A stretch of 53,891 bases of DNA, from the NCBI GenBank assembly GCA_019186845.1, contig JABARW010000071.1, positions 1 to 53,891 on the forward strand, read 5' to 3'. Under the pieces are notes generated by a model. The model was given only the letters and a program-made list of their open reading frames with translations. It was not told where the DNA came from and did not search any database. The translations under genes and the position numbers were made by a program. The number at the start of each line of letters is the position of its first letter. Position 1 is the stretch's first letter. The DNA comes from Planctomycetota bacterium (GTDB lineage: Bacteria > Planctomycetota > UBA8742 > UBA2392). Positions 39,517 through 47,403 of this stretch are shown in pieces.

Positions 39517-39528
39517 GAGAGCGCTCTC
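39517..39528. promoter_or_regulatory. 12-bp palindrome abutting the sigma factor start
   Basis: GAGAGCGCTCTC, perfect dyad, ends one base before the ATG at 39530. Candidate operator or hairpin masking the start codon. Confidence 0.35.
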
Positions 39529-39529
39529 C

Positions 39530-40039
39530 ATGGAACAGGGCCTCGATATTGAGAGCCTTGTGCGCGCCCACCAGGCGGACATTTGGCGCTTCTTGCGCGC
39601 GTTGGGTTGTTCGGCCCATGAAGCGGAGGATCTGACGCAGGAAACGTTTCTGGAGGTGATGCGTAGGCCTTTTGAGCAGCGCAGCGAAGCCTCCACGGCG
39701 GCCTATCTCCGGCTTGTGGCCAAACACCGCCTGTTCATGGAGCGTCGCAAACAGGGTCGCATGAAGGAACTGGAGGCCCTGGAAGGCATCGAAGAGCAGT
39801 GGGCGGAGTTTGCCCGCGATGACGGTGGAGAGGGCCGAGTAGAAGCCCTCAAACAGTGCATGCAGGGTCTTGAAGAGCGTGAGCTGCGCGCCTTGGACAT
39901 GCGATATCGGCTGAACCTGCCGCGGGAGGAAATCGCGCGGGCCCTGGGTCTGAGCGATGGCGGCGTCAAAAACCTCATGGAGCGCGCACGCGACAAACTC
40001 AAGCAGTGCGTGGAGCGCAAGCTGAGAAACGGAAACTGA
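39530..40039 (+). CDS. ECF RNA polymerase sigma factor
   Basis: Protein of 169 residues. Region 2 (IESLVRAHQADIWRFLRALGCSAHEAEDLTQETFLEVM) and region 4 (RELRALDMRYRLNLPREEIARALGLSDGGVKNLMERARDKL) are clear, with a shortened linker. The ATG at 39530 is chosen; it directly follows a palindrome. The next gene starts 4 nt later and encodes a membrane protein in the position of an anti-sigma factor, and a coiled-coil membrane protein follows. Group assignment within ECF families is not possible by eye. Confidence 0.9.
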   Translation: MEQGLDIESLVRAHQADIWRFLRALGCSAHEAEDLTQETFLEVMRRPFEQRSEASTAAYLRLVAKHRLFMERRKQGRMKELEALEGIEEQWAEFARDDGGEGRVEALKQCMQGLEERELRALDMRYRLNLPREEIARALGLSDGGVKNLMERARDKLKQCVERKLRNGN

Positions 40040-40043
40040 ACCT

Positions 40044-40934
40044 GTGAAACACGACGAGCGATTCTGGGATGCGGCCTTCAGCGAGGCCTTCTCCGGCGAG
40101 ACACCGCCCGACCTGGTCGCCCGCGTACTGGCGCGCGGCGCGAGTCCTTCAGGCGCAGCCGCACCTTCGGGCCGCCGTGCTCCTGCGCGGCGGACGGGCC
40201 TCTGGCGCGCGGCGGGGGTGTTCGCCGCCTCCCTTGTGCTGAGTCTTGGCGTCGGGTTTTTGCAGGCTTTGTGGTTTGCCCCGGCCGCCGGCCACTCCCC
40301 GGCGCTTGACGCTTTGGCCGGCGATCTGGCCGCGACGGAGCGGCGTGTGGACGACCTTCTGAAAAGTGAGTCGGCTGGCGAGACCGCGCTTTGGGCCTCG
40401 GTTGTGCGTGTCAGCCAAAGCCTGGATCGGGTAAACCTCGCGCTGTCCCGGCAGCCCAAGGCCGAATCGCTGGATGAAGTGGTTGCGCGTGTGGCCGATC
40501 AGCGCGAGGCCAAAGCCTCGGAATTGCGGCTGCGCAAGCACGTTGAGCATGTGCTGGCGCGGCACCAGCGCGAGACGGAGAGCATCGTGGCCGGGCTGCG
40601 CGAGAAGGTCGGCATAACTCAGGAAGAGGAAAAGGCAGCCCGTGCGGTACTTGAGGCTTGGGGTCTAAGGCTTACGGAGTCGATTTCAGTGTATCACCGC
40701 CGCCGTGACCATCGTCGGCACGCCCCCGAAGTGCGCGAAGGCCTGGCGGAGCTGGCGGCGGAAGCGGCCATGGGTGTGCGTGCAGTACTGGAGGCTCGCC
40801 GGCAACTGGCCTTTGACGATTGGATGGCGCAGGGTCACGGCGGTGCGCTGGCTCAGGGCGCTGAGCGTTGGGCTCCGCCGGCCGTTTTCAACAACTGGGA
40901 TGACGTGGACGAGTATCTGGCCTGGCAGCGCTAG
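40044..40934 (+). CDS. Putative anti-sigma-like membrane protein
   Basis: Protein of 296 residues, not a recognised family. Residues 1-55 are cytoplasmic, starting FWDAAFSEAFSGETPPDLVARVLARG, which resembles the short sigma-binding segments of anti-sigma factors. One transmembrane helix (LWRAAGVFAASLVLSLGVGF) lies at about 53-75. The rest is helical and charged with coiled-coil tendency (LRLRKHVEHVLARHQRETESIVAGLREKVG). No zinc-binding HxxxCxxC is seen. It starts 4 nt after the sigma gene, so it is translated with it. The anti-sigma role is inferred from position and topology. Confidence 0.6.
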   Translation: MKHDERFWDAAFSEAFSGETPPDLVARVLARGASPSGAAAPSGRRAPARRTGLWRAAGVFAASLVLSLGVGFLQALWFAPAAGHSPALDALAGDLAATERRVDDLLKSESAGETALWASVVRVSQSLDRVNLALSRQPKAESLDEVVARVADQREAKASELRLRKHVEHVLARHQRETESIVAGLREKVGITQEEEKAARAVLEAWGLRLTESISVYHRRRDHRRHAPEVREGLAELAAEAAMGVRAVLEARRQLAFDDWMAQGHGGALAQGAERWAPPAVFNNWDDVDEYLAWQR

Positions 40935-40958
40935 GCCGGTTCTAACCTGGAGAGGAAA

Positions 40959-41816
40959 ATGAAGGCATTGGTACTGGCGGTGGTGATTGCGGGTTCTGTG
41001 GCGGGCGGCGTGGGCGGAGGTGTGTTGGCCACGCAGTTCTTGGCGCCGCAATCCAAAGACGGTGTGGCTCGCGCACGCGGCGCGGAAGTAACAGAGGCCC
41101 ACGATTACTCGGGCGAAATCGCGCAGCAGGACAAAGTCATCCGGGATCTTTCCAGCAAGCTGACGTCGCTGAACGCCCGTCTGGAAGACGCCGAGAAGCG
41201 GGCCGACAGTACAAAGGCCCTCAGTGACAAGGTCAAGGAGCTCGAGGCCACGCTGGCCAAGGTTGAAAGCCGCGCTCCGGCTCAGCCTGCGGCTGCGGGG
41301 ACCGGTGCCAATGGCGGCGGGGCGGTGGAGGCCGGTACCCTGCCTCCGGCTTCGGCGATTGATGAAGCGGTTAACCGCGTGCTGGAAGAACGCGAGGCCA
41401 AGCGGGCCGCCGAGCGCCAGGCCCAGCGCGAGAAGGAAATGGCTGACATGACGGCGCGCCGCAACGCCTCCATGCTCGACGCCATGGACAAGCGCCTTAC
41501 CCTTGAGCCTTATCAGAAAGAAAAGATCGCCAAGCTTCTCGACGAGCAGAGCGTGAAGTTCCGCGATGTGATGGCCAAGGGCATGAAGGCCCGCGAAACC
41601 GGAGAGGAGTTTGACTGGCAGAAGGAAATGGGCACGGTTTCTCAGGAAGCCCTGGCGGCCGTTCGCGCGGAGCTGACGCCCGCCCAGCAGACCATCTTTG
41701 ACGAGGCCACCAAGGAAAACGGTCTTGAGGCCTTTGGCGGCGGGCGGCGCGGCATGGGCCCCGGAGGTAACCCCGGCGGCAACCCCGGCGGCCGTGGCGG
41801 CCGTGGCGGCAACTAG
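40959..41816 (+). CDS. Membrane-anchored coiled-coil protein with LTxxQ-like segment and Gly-rich tail
   Basis: Protein of 285 residues. An N-terminal hydrophobic helix (LVLAVVIAGSVAGGVGGGVLA) is followed by a coiled coil (IRDLSSKLTSLNARLEDAEKRAD), a Gly/Ala linker and a helical domain at about 130-255. That domain has LTLEPYQKEKIAKLLDEQSVKFRDVM and, near its end, AELTPAQQTIFDE, which resembles the LTxxQ motifs of periplasmic Spy/CpxP stress proteins. The tail is a Gly/Arg/Asn repeat (GGNPGGNPGGRGGRGGN). It lies 24 nt downstream of the putative anti-sigma gene. A Spy/CpxP-like sensor role is an inference. Confidence 0.6.
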   Translation: MKALVLAVVIAGSVAGGVGGGVLATQFLAPQSKDGVARARGAEVTEAHDYSGEIAQQDKVIRDLSSKLTSLNARLEDAEKRADSTKALSDKVKELEATLAKVESRAPAQPAAAGTGANGGGAVEAGTLPPASAIDEAVNRVLEEREAKRAAERQAQREKEMADMTARRNASMLDAMDKRLTLEPYQKEKIAKLLDEQSVKFRDVMAKGMKARETGEEFDWQKEMGTVSQEALAAVRAELTPAQQTIFDEATKENGLEAFGGGRRGMGPGGNPGGNPGGRGGRGGN

Positions 41817-41838
41817 GCGCTGTTGAACAGGCACAGGG

Positions 41839-41867
41839 CAAGGCGAGGCGGTGACCGCCTCGCCTTG
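41839..41867 (+). terminator. Intrinsic terminator of the sigma operon
   Basis: CAAGGCGAGGCGG (41839-41851), loop TGA, CCGCCTCGCCTTG (41855-41867), a perfect 13-bp stem followed by TATTTA. It lies 22 nt after the stop codon. Confidence 0.85.
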
Positions 41868-41906
41868 TATTTACGGGCCTGGCTTGGCAGGGCCGCCGTG
41901 TTGCGC

Positions 41907-41912
41907 CATAAT
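41907..41912 (+). promoter_or_regulatory. Possible -10 box CATAAT for the MBL-rhodanese gene
   Basis: CATAAT ends 9 nt before the ATG at 41922. Confidence 0.35.
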
Positions 41913-41921
41913 CGACAGACC

Positions 41922-43052
41922 ATGAAAACCGCACTCCTGAGTATCATCAACCTGCATGCGGACCGGCAGTGCCGCGCTTATCTGGTGGCCGATGCTGAAA
42001 GGCGCGAAGCGGCGCTCATAGATGCTCGGTTTGACCTTGTACCGCTGTATCTCGATGCGTTGCGGCGCGAAAACCTCAAGCTTCGGTATGCCATTGACAC
42101 CCACACTCACGCGGACCATCTGTCCGGCAGTGACCGGCTGCGCAACATCCTGGGCTGCAAGGTGGTCATGAGCGGCGCGACGCGCAACAAGGTGCCGGAT
42201 CTCCTGGCACGCGACGACGATGAATTTGAACTGGGCCGTGCGGCTTTGAGGTTCCTGCACACACCGGGGCACACGCCGGATTCCATGTGCGTCATGGCGG
42301 GCGACACCTTGCTTACGGGGGATACCCTGTTCATCGGCGGTTCAGCCCGCACGGATTTCATGGGCGGCTCGGCTTCGGCCCTGTTTGACAGCTTCCGCCG
42401 TATTGAGGCGCTGGGACCAGATGTGGAGGTTTTGCCGGGCCACGACTACAACCAGAAAGTCCGCACCACCATCGGTGAAGAACTGATCAGCAACTCGGCC
42501 TTCCGCGAGCGCAACCGACAAGCGCTCATCCGCCGGCTGGACGTGCCCGGACCGTTGCCCAACAACATGTCCGAGATGCTGGCCTTCAACGCCCACGCGG
42601 GCATCGCCGAACGAGCCATCATCCGCGCCCAGCAGGTTCGGGGGCTGGGTGTTTCCGGCCGAGACTACACAGTCGTGGACGTGCGTAACGCCAACGAGTT
42701 CGAGGCCGGCCGCATCGAGGGCGCCAAGCACATCCCCCTGCCTGACTTCGACGCGCGGCTGGGCGAACTGGAGGGGGTTCGTCGCCCGCTGCTGTTCGTG
42801 TGCAAAGCCGGCGTGCGTGCAACCCTGGCTATGATGGCTGCGCGCCGCGCCGGCCTGTCCGACCTGCTGTTGCTTGAAGGCGGCATGGAGGCTTACAGCG
42901 CCGCCCGTCAGCCCATGGTAGCCGACACAGGCAAGACGCCCGCCGTGGTGGCTCCGATTTCCATGGGCCCTGCGGCGGCCTGCGCCGCCGGGGGCAGTTG
43001 CTCATCTGCCGTGGAAGTGTTGAGTCATTCGTGGTCGGAGTGGGTGATTTGA
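41922..43052 (+). CDS. MBL-fold persulfide dioxygenase-like protein fused to rhodanese domain
   Basis: Protein of 376 residues. Residues 1-235 form a metallo-beta-lactamase fold with H61, H63, D65 and H66 in THTHADH, plus HTPGHTPDS, LTGDTLFIGGSARTDF and LPGHDYN. This pattern is typical of ETHE1-like persulfide dioxygenases, which use a single iron (HxHxDH). Residues about 240-335 are a rhodanese domain with DVRNANEFEAGRI and an active-site Cys at 294 in FVCKAGVRA. Such fusions handle glutathione persulfide and thiosulfate in sulfide detoxification. A Cys-containing tail (CAAGGSC) follows. The gene is alone, after a terminator. Confidence 0.9.
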   Translation: MKTALLSIINLHADRQCRAYLVADAERREAALIDARFDLVPLYLDALRRENLKLRYAIDTHTHADHLSGSDRLRNILGCKVVMSGATRNKVPDLLARDDDEFELGRAALRFLHTPGHTPDSMCVMAGDTLLTGDTLFIGGSARTDFMGGSASALFDSFRRIEALGPDVEVLPGHDYNQKVRTTIGEELISNSAFRERNRQALIRRLDVPGPLPNNMSEMLAFNAHAGIAERAIIRAQQVRGLGVSGRDYTVVDVRNANEFEAGRIEGAKHIPLPDFDARLGELEGVRRPLLFVCKAGVRATLAMMAARRAGLSDLLLLEGGMEAYSAARQPMVADTGKTPAVVAPISMGPAAACAAGGSCSSAVEVLSHSWSEWVI

Positions 43053-43099
43053 GCCCTGGCCGAAGCACAATCCCCTTGCAGCGCGGCTTGCCGCCTCGC

Positions 43100-43105
43100 T
43101 ATCGT
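43100..43105 (+). promoter_or_regulatory. Putative -10 box (GC-TATCGT) for rdgB
   Basis: TATCGT preceded by GC, 14 nt before the ATG at 43120. It would leave a leader of about 7 nt. Confidence 0.4.
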
Positions 43106-43119
43106 CTCGCCGCAATTCG

Positions 43120-43914
43120 ATGGGCAAACCTTTCAAGATCATTGTAGGCACGGGTAACCGGCACAAGTTCGAAGAGATCCGCGCAATCCTCAGTGATGTG
43201 CGGGACCTCGAGCTGGTGCCTCTGTGGGCCTTTCCGAATGTGCCTCCGGTCCAGGAAGATGAGAAGACTTTCGAGGGCAATGCCGGCAAAAAGGCCCTTG
43301 AGCTGGCGCGGTTTGCGGCCCTTTCGCAGCGCGTGAGCTATGCCAATCAGAGCACCTCGGCGGGCTCGGAAGATGACGAGGATGAGATTGACTTCGACGC
43401 CCTTTCCGCCAAGCGCGCCAAGGAAACCAGCGGTCGCCACAAACCCGTCAGCCTGGGTTCCAGCGGCCGCCTGCCGCGCATGCCGGACTACACGGGCGTC
43501 GAAGTTTACGTGATGTCGGACGACAGCGGTCTTGAGGTGGACGCGCTGCAGGGCGCACCCGGTGTGTTGAGCGCGCGCTATGCCGGAAAGCACGGCGATG
43601 ACGCCGCCAACAACGCTCTGCTGTTGAAGAATCTCAAAGGCGTCCCGCCGGAAAAGCGCAAGGCCCGTTTTGTGTGCGCTATCGCCCTGGCCAATCCCAT
43701 GAAGGTCCTGATCACGACGCGCGGCACCGTGGAGGGCCGCATTGCGGCCCAGCCCGCCGGATCGAGCGGCTTTGGCTATGACCCGCTGTTTTTCTACCCG
43801 CCCCTGGGCAAGACGTTTGGAGAGCTTGAAGCTGAAACCAAGAACAAGCTTTCCCATCGCTCGCAAGCCTTGGCGAAGTTCAAGGTTGAGTTACAAAAAC
43901 TGGTGGGCGCTTAG
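43120..43914 (+). CDS. rdgB: Non-canonical purine NTP pyrophosphatase (RdgB/HAM1) with an insertion
   Basis: Hydrolyses dITP, XTP and similar damaged nucleotides to the monophosphate. 264 residues against about 200 in most homologues. Conserved parts: TGNRHKFEE (11-19, the TGNxxK motif), FEGNAGKKAL, DDSGLEVDALQGAPGVLSARYAG (134-156), GSSGFGYDPLFFYP and a C-terminal LSHRSQALAKF. The extra part, about residues 69-128, is acidic and then polar (SEDDEDEIDFDAL, then PVSLGSSGRL) and lies on the surface loop before the substrate-binding VMSDDSG strand. The catalytic residues are intact, so it should be active. It stands alone, with a class IV aminotransferase gene 99 nt downstream. Confidence 0.93.
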   Translation: MGKPFKIIVGTGNRHKFEEIRAILSDVRDLELVPLWAFPNVPPVQEDEKTFEGNAGKKALELARFAALSQRVSYANQSTSAGSEDDEDEIDFDALSAKRAKETSGRHKPVSLGSSGRLPRMPDYTGVEVYVMSDDSGLEVDALQGAPGVLSARYAGKHGDDAANNALLLKNLKGVPPEKRKARFVCAIALANPMKVLITTRGTVEGRIAAQPAGSSGFGYDPLFFYPPLGKTFGELEAETKNKLSHRSQALAKFKVELQKLVGA

Positions 43915-44012
43915 CCTTTACTCCCGCCGTGGTTGGCGTTATCTAGCTGGCGTGCGATGCGGCCGTCAGCGGATGGCCTTGTGCGGTTTGAGAGAGATTG
44001 CTGGGTGAAGCC

Positions 44013-44936
44013 ATGTCAAAGCAGCTGTGCGAGAAAATCTGGCGCAACGGTGAGTTCATCAACTGGGCGGATGCCACGGTGCATATCTGCACCCACGCCA
44101 TTCACTATGGAAGCGCCGTGTTTGAGGGCATCCGCTGCTATGAGCTGGCCGACGGCAAGTCCGGCATTTTTCGCCTGCGCGAGCATGTTCGGCGCCTCTA
44201 CGACAGCGCCAAAATCTACCGCATGGAAATCCGCTTTCCGCAGGAGGAAGTCATCAAGGCCTGCCTGGAAGCTGTTCGCGTCAACCGCTTCAAGGCCTGC
44301 TACCTGCGGCCCATCGTTTACCGCGATTTCGGGCCCATGGGGGTCAACCCGCTTAAGAACCCGGTTTCCCTCGACATCATCACCTGGGACTGGGGCAAGT
44401 ACCTCGGCGACGAAGCCCTGGAAAAGGGCGTGGACATGATGATTTCAAGCTGGCAGCGCAACACCACCAACTCCACGCCCAGCATCGCCAAGTGCGCTTC
44501 CAACTACGCTTCCGGCGCCCTGATCAAGATGGAGGCGCTGTCCAACGGCTACAGCGAGGGTATTGCGCTTGACGCCGCCGGTATGCTCAGCGAGGGTTCA
44601 GGCGAGAATATATTTGTCGTGCGCGATGGCGTGATCAACACGCCGGGCATCGGCCACTCGATTCTCAGCGGCATCACCCGGGACACCGTGATGCGCTTGG
44701 CACGCGACATGAACATTCCGGTCGTGGAACGCACGATTGCACGGGCTGAGCTGTACACTGCCGACGAAGTTTTTGCCTGCGGCACCGCTGCCGAAATCAC
44801 GCCCATTCGTTCCCTTGACAAGATCACTATCGGCTCCGGCGCGAGAGGCCCAATCACCGGCCGTATCCAGAAGGCCTACCTCGACCTCGTCACCGGCAAA
44901 TCCGAAGACAAGTGGAACTTCGTGACCCGGGTTTAG
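44013..44936 (+). CDS. ilvE: Branched-chain amino acid aminotransferase
   Basis: PLP fold-type IV transaminase, 307 residues. The family landmarks are HAIHYGSAVFEGIRCYE near the N-terminus, CYLRPIVYRDFGPMG, the PLP lysine K160 in SIAKCASNYASGALIK, GYSEGIALDAAGMLSEGSGENIF, and the phosphate-binding region ILSGITRDTVM. The SGENIF stretch and overall length fit IlvE rather than D-amino acid transaminase or aminodeoxychorismate lyase. The ATG at 44013 is chosen; the TTG at 43998 would add five residues. No other ilv genes are adjacent. Confidence 0.93.
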   Translation: MSKQLCEKIWRNGEFINWADATVHICTHAIHYGSAVFEGIRCYELADGKSGIFRLREHVRRLYDSAKIYRMEIRFPQEEVIKACLEAVRVNRFKACYLRPIVYRDFGPMGVNPLKNPVSLDIITWDWGKYLGDEALEKGVDMMISSWQRNTTNSTPSIAKCASNYASGALIKMEALSNGYSEGIALDAAGMLSEGSGENIFVVRDGVINTPGIGHSILSGITRDTVMRLARDMNIPVVERTIARAELYTADEVFACGTAAEITPIRSLDKITIGSGARGPITGRIQKAYLDLVTGKSEDKWNFVTRV

Positions 44937-45191
44937 GGCGCTGCCAGGAAATGTCTGCAGGTTGTCACTTCCGGTGGGCTTTGGTTGCCTCGGTGCTGGC
45001 GCCGTGACTTCGTGACCGCTCGGGCCCCCTCTTTGCAGGGGCACTGTGACCTGTGCCGTAGTTCTTTAATTGCACAGGTTCGTTTTCTATCGAACCAAGA
45101 GCCCCTGAAGGCCGTTACTCCCTGCCTTCTGGGTAACGCGTATTTCGCTATAGCCATTGACGGCACCAACACTACAATCCAAACGTCCACA

Positions 45192-45207
45192 ATGACTGGT
45201 TGGTCAT
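45192..45207 (+). promoter_or_regulatory. Possible TetR operator overlapping the start region
   Basis: ATGAC (45192-45196) and GTCAT (45203-45207) in inverted orientation with a 6-nt spacer TGGTTG, ending just before the ATG at 45209. The TGAC/GTCA arms are typical of TetR-family sites. Suggests autoregulation. Confidence 0.4.
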
Positions 45208-45208
45208 A

Positions 45209-45817
45209 ATGCGCGTTTCATCACCCAAGCGGGAGCTACGCCACCGGCAGCTGCTTGATGCAGCGCTGCGTGTTTTCGCCCGCGACGGGTTTGATGGGGC
45301 CTCAGTGGCTGCTATCGCCGATGAGGCCGGTGTGGCCAAGGGCAGTGTCTACCTTTATTTCGACAGCAAAGAGGCCCTTGCCGGTGACCTCGTTCGATAC
45401 GTTTTCAGCAGCGAGGAAGGCAACGATCCGCTCAGTCAAATTGGCCGTCCCCTGGATCAAATCGTTGAGTTCTGCGTGCAGCAGGAAGCGCGCATTCTTT
45501 CGCTGGGCGAGTTCTCCAGCATCGTACTGCACATGTGGAGCCACGTCGGCAAGAGCGAGAACAACCAGATTGCACGGGGAATCCGGCAGATTGCCAGTGA
45601 GTCTCTCTTCCTGATTGAGACTCTGGTGGAGCGTGCCAAGGAACTCGGGGAGTTGCCCAGAACAGTGGACCCGGCCGTGGCGGCACGGGTGGCACTGGCG
45701 ATTACCTATGGCCTCATTCAGCAGCGTGTAACTTTTGAGGGTAATGTCGCGGGACCCACTGCTTCCTGTGCCGATGCCCTGCGCGCCTACCTCAGGGGCC
45801 TGGCGGCCTCGGTTTGA
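45209..45817 (+). CDS. TetR-family transcriptional regulator
   Basis: Protein of 202 residues. The N-terminal helix-turn-helix is typical: RRQLLDAALRVFARDGFDGASVAAIADEAGVAKGSVYLYFDSKEAL lies within residues 10-55. The C-terminal ligand domain is variable. The ATG at 45209 is preferred to a TTG at 45200. It leads a unit with the V4R-like protein (22 nt downstream) and the CruF-like carotenoid gene; the ligand and targets are unknown, but a control of carotenoid genes is a plausible inference. A partial dyad lies at its start. Confidence 0.93.
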   Translation: MRVSSPKRELRHRQLLDAALRVFARDGFDGASVAAIADEAGVAKGSVYLYFDSKEALAGDLVRYVFSSEEGNDPLSQIGRPLDQIVEFCVQQEARILSLGEFSSIVLHMWSHVGKSENNQIARGIRQIASESLFLIETLVERAKELGELPRTVDPAVAARVALAITYGLIQQRVTFEGNVAGPTASCADALRAYLRGLAASV

Positions 45818-45838
45818 GGCCGCGCGAAGGAGCTGCCC

Positions 45839-46384
45839 GTGTTTCGCCCCTTTGAAGCCAGCTCAAGCAAGGTGGAAGTGGACGGTCGCACTGTTGTGGC
45901 TGTGCTGGGCGGCATGATGATTCGGGGTGTGGGTCTTGAGCTCCTGCGCAAAGAGGGCATCGTCGAGCCCAACGGCGCGCGCTGGTACAACATGCAGGCT
46001 TGGCTGAACGTCTTCAAGCGCATCAGCGAACGCCTGGGCCCCGACACGCTCTACTCAATCGGTTATCGCATTCCCTCGGCGGCGGCCTTCCCGGAGGAGG
46101 CCATGAGGGATGTCGCCTCGGCTCTCCAAAGCATTGACATCGCTTACCACAATGCCCACCGCAACGGCGAAATCGGCTGTTACGAATACTCCGAGCAGCA
46201 GCCCGGCATTTACTGCGTTCGCTGCGACAATCCTTACCCCTGCGACTTCGACCTCGGCATCATCAGCGCCCTGGTCGATCGCTTCAAGGGCAGCACCCAG
46301 TATTCCGTTTCGCACGTCGCCGGGCCCTGCCGCAAGCGCGGCGGCGACGAGTGCCGTTACCACGTCATGCGTCTTCCCAAGTAA
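45839..46384 (+). CDS. V4R-like (4-vinyl reductase-type) small-molecule-binding protein
   Basis: Protein of 181 residues resembling the V4R/heme-NO-binding-associated group. Recognisable parts are MIRGVGLELLRKEGI, WYNMQAWLNVFKRISERLGPDTLYSIG and the C-terminal VSHVAGPCRKRGGDECRYHVM with a G-x-x-C pattern typical of V4R domains. Four more Cys lie in the IGCYEYSEQ and YCVRCDNPYPC region, possibly a metal site. The start is GTG at 45839, chosen because AAGGAG lies 6 nt upstream; TetR ends 22 nt before. It probably senses a hydrophobic ligand. The family call is moderate. Confidence 0.55.
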   Translation: MFRPFEASSSKVEVDGRTVVAVLGGMMIRGVGLELLRKEGIVEPNGARWYNMQAWLNVFKRISERLGPDTLYSIGYRIPSAAAFPEEAMRDVASALQSIDIAYHNAHRNGEIGCYEYSEQQPGIYCVRCDNPYPCDFDLGIISALVDRFKGSTQYSVSHVAGPCRKRGGDECRYHVMRLPK

Positions 46385-46417
46385 CGGCTGCGTCTCGCGT
46401 TTCGACCCCGGTGCGGC

Positions 46418-46423
46418 TACATT
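46418..46423 (+). promoter_or_regulatory. Putative leaderless -10 box GC-TACATT for the CruF-like gene
   Basis: TACATT preceded by GC, gap CCGAAG (6 nt), then the ATG at 46430. Confidence 0.55.
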
Positions 46424-46429
46424 CCGAAG

Positions 46430-47350
46430 ATGCTCGAACTGCTGTGGTCGTTCACTTTCCGCCCCTACGTCACGCTGTTTCTGCTGGCGTTTCTCGCGCT
46501 GTCGTGGCTGGAGCAGGGTTGGCTGCGCACGATTATCTGGATGGTCAGTGGCTACCTCGTGGCCTTTGTCGCCGAGTACTGCAGCACCCAGGTCAATGGC
46601 ATCCCCTTTGGCTGGTATGTCTACAATTATGAGGCCCTCTCCAATGACCTGGTCATCGCCGGCGTGCCCTTCTTTGACAGCCTGTCGTTCTCCTTCCTGA
46701 GTTACGTCAGTTTCAGCTTTGCACAGTTCTTCATGTCTTCACTATGGAGGCAGGGCCTTGACGTGCAGCGCGTGACGCCGCGCCGCGTGCGCAATTCGGC
46801 TTTCGTGCTGTTTCTGGGAGCCGTGCTGATGGTCGTCATTGATCTCATCACGGACCCCGTGACCCACCTCGGCCGCTACTGGTTTCTGGGCGAGATTTAC
46901 TATTACCCCGATCCCGGCTATCACTTCTCTGTGCCCCTGGCTAACTACGCCGGCTGGTTCGTGGTGGGCTGGCTCATCATTTTCATCAATCAGCGCATCG
47001 ACGCGCTGCTGGCCGCGGGGGAAAAGCGCGGCCAGGTCACCCTGCGGCATCTTCCGTTCAAGGGCCTCTTTGCGCCGCTGTTCTGGGCCGGCATTGTGCT
47101 GTTCCAGCTCGGGGTGACCTATTGGGTGGCTTTCAGCGGAGTCATTGAGCCCGAGGCCACGACGATGGGCGAGGCCAACCTTACCGTGATTGTGCGCGCC
47201 CAGGCCATCTCCGGCACTTTCGTGATTGTCCCTATCCTGCTGCTGGCCCTGGCCCATCTGCTGCGGCGCGGCTCAGAGGCCTCCCCCGCCGAGGTTTCGG
47301 ATTGGCTTGAGGAGTACCCCTGCGACAAGCTCAAACAGCGCCTGGTCTGA
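46430..47350 (+). CDS. CruF-like carotenoid biosynthesis membrane protein (DUF422)
   Basis: Polytopic protein of 306 residues with seven or more hydrophobic helices. Signature stretches of the DUF422/CruF family are visible: NGIPFGWYVYNYEAL, GVPFFDSLSFSFLSYVS, VIDLITDPVTHLGRYWFLGEIYYYPDPGYHFSVPLANYAGW and a late FWAGIVLFQLGVTYW. CruF hydrates carotenoid end groups (1,2-hydratase) and relatives are found with acyclic carotenoid and bacterioruberin-type pathways. No phytoene genes are near. A -10 box is present before the ATG, so it may be transcribed apart from TetR/V4R, though it can share that unit. Confidence 0.82.
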   Translation: MLELLWSFTFRPYVTLFLLAFLALSWLEQGWLRTIIWMVSGYLVAFVAEYCSTQVNGIPFGWYVYNYEALSNDLVIAGVPFFDSLSFSFLSYVSFSFAQFFMSSLWRQGLDVQRVTPRRVRNSAFVLFLGAVLMVVIDLITDPVTHLGRYWFLGEIYYYPDPGYHFSVPLANYAGWFVVGWLIIFINQRIDALLAAGEKRGQVTLRHLPFKGLFAPLFWAGIVLFQLGVTYWVAFSGVIEPEATTMGEANLTVIVRAQAISGTFVIVPILLLALAHLLRRGSEASPAEVSDWLEEYPCDKLKQRLV

Positions 47351-47403
47351 CCCGCAACCTTGCTGCGCCCCGGGGGTGTTATAGGCGCTCACGGGAGCCC
47401 AAC

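Noticed and set aside
39077..40459. A 460-codon minus-strand frame across mtfA, the sigma factor and the next gene
   Set aside because: It crosses three genes with known motifs on the other strand and has a Ser/Arg/Pro-rich random composition.
44937..45208. A possible small gene in the gap before tetR
   Set aside because: The only frame (about 44985-45209) has no supported start and no ordered composition. The gap is likely promoter DNA only.
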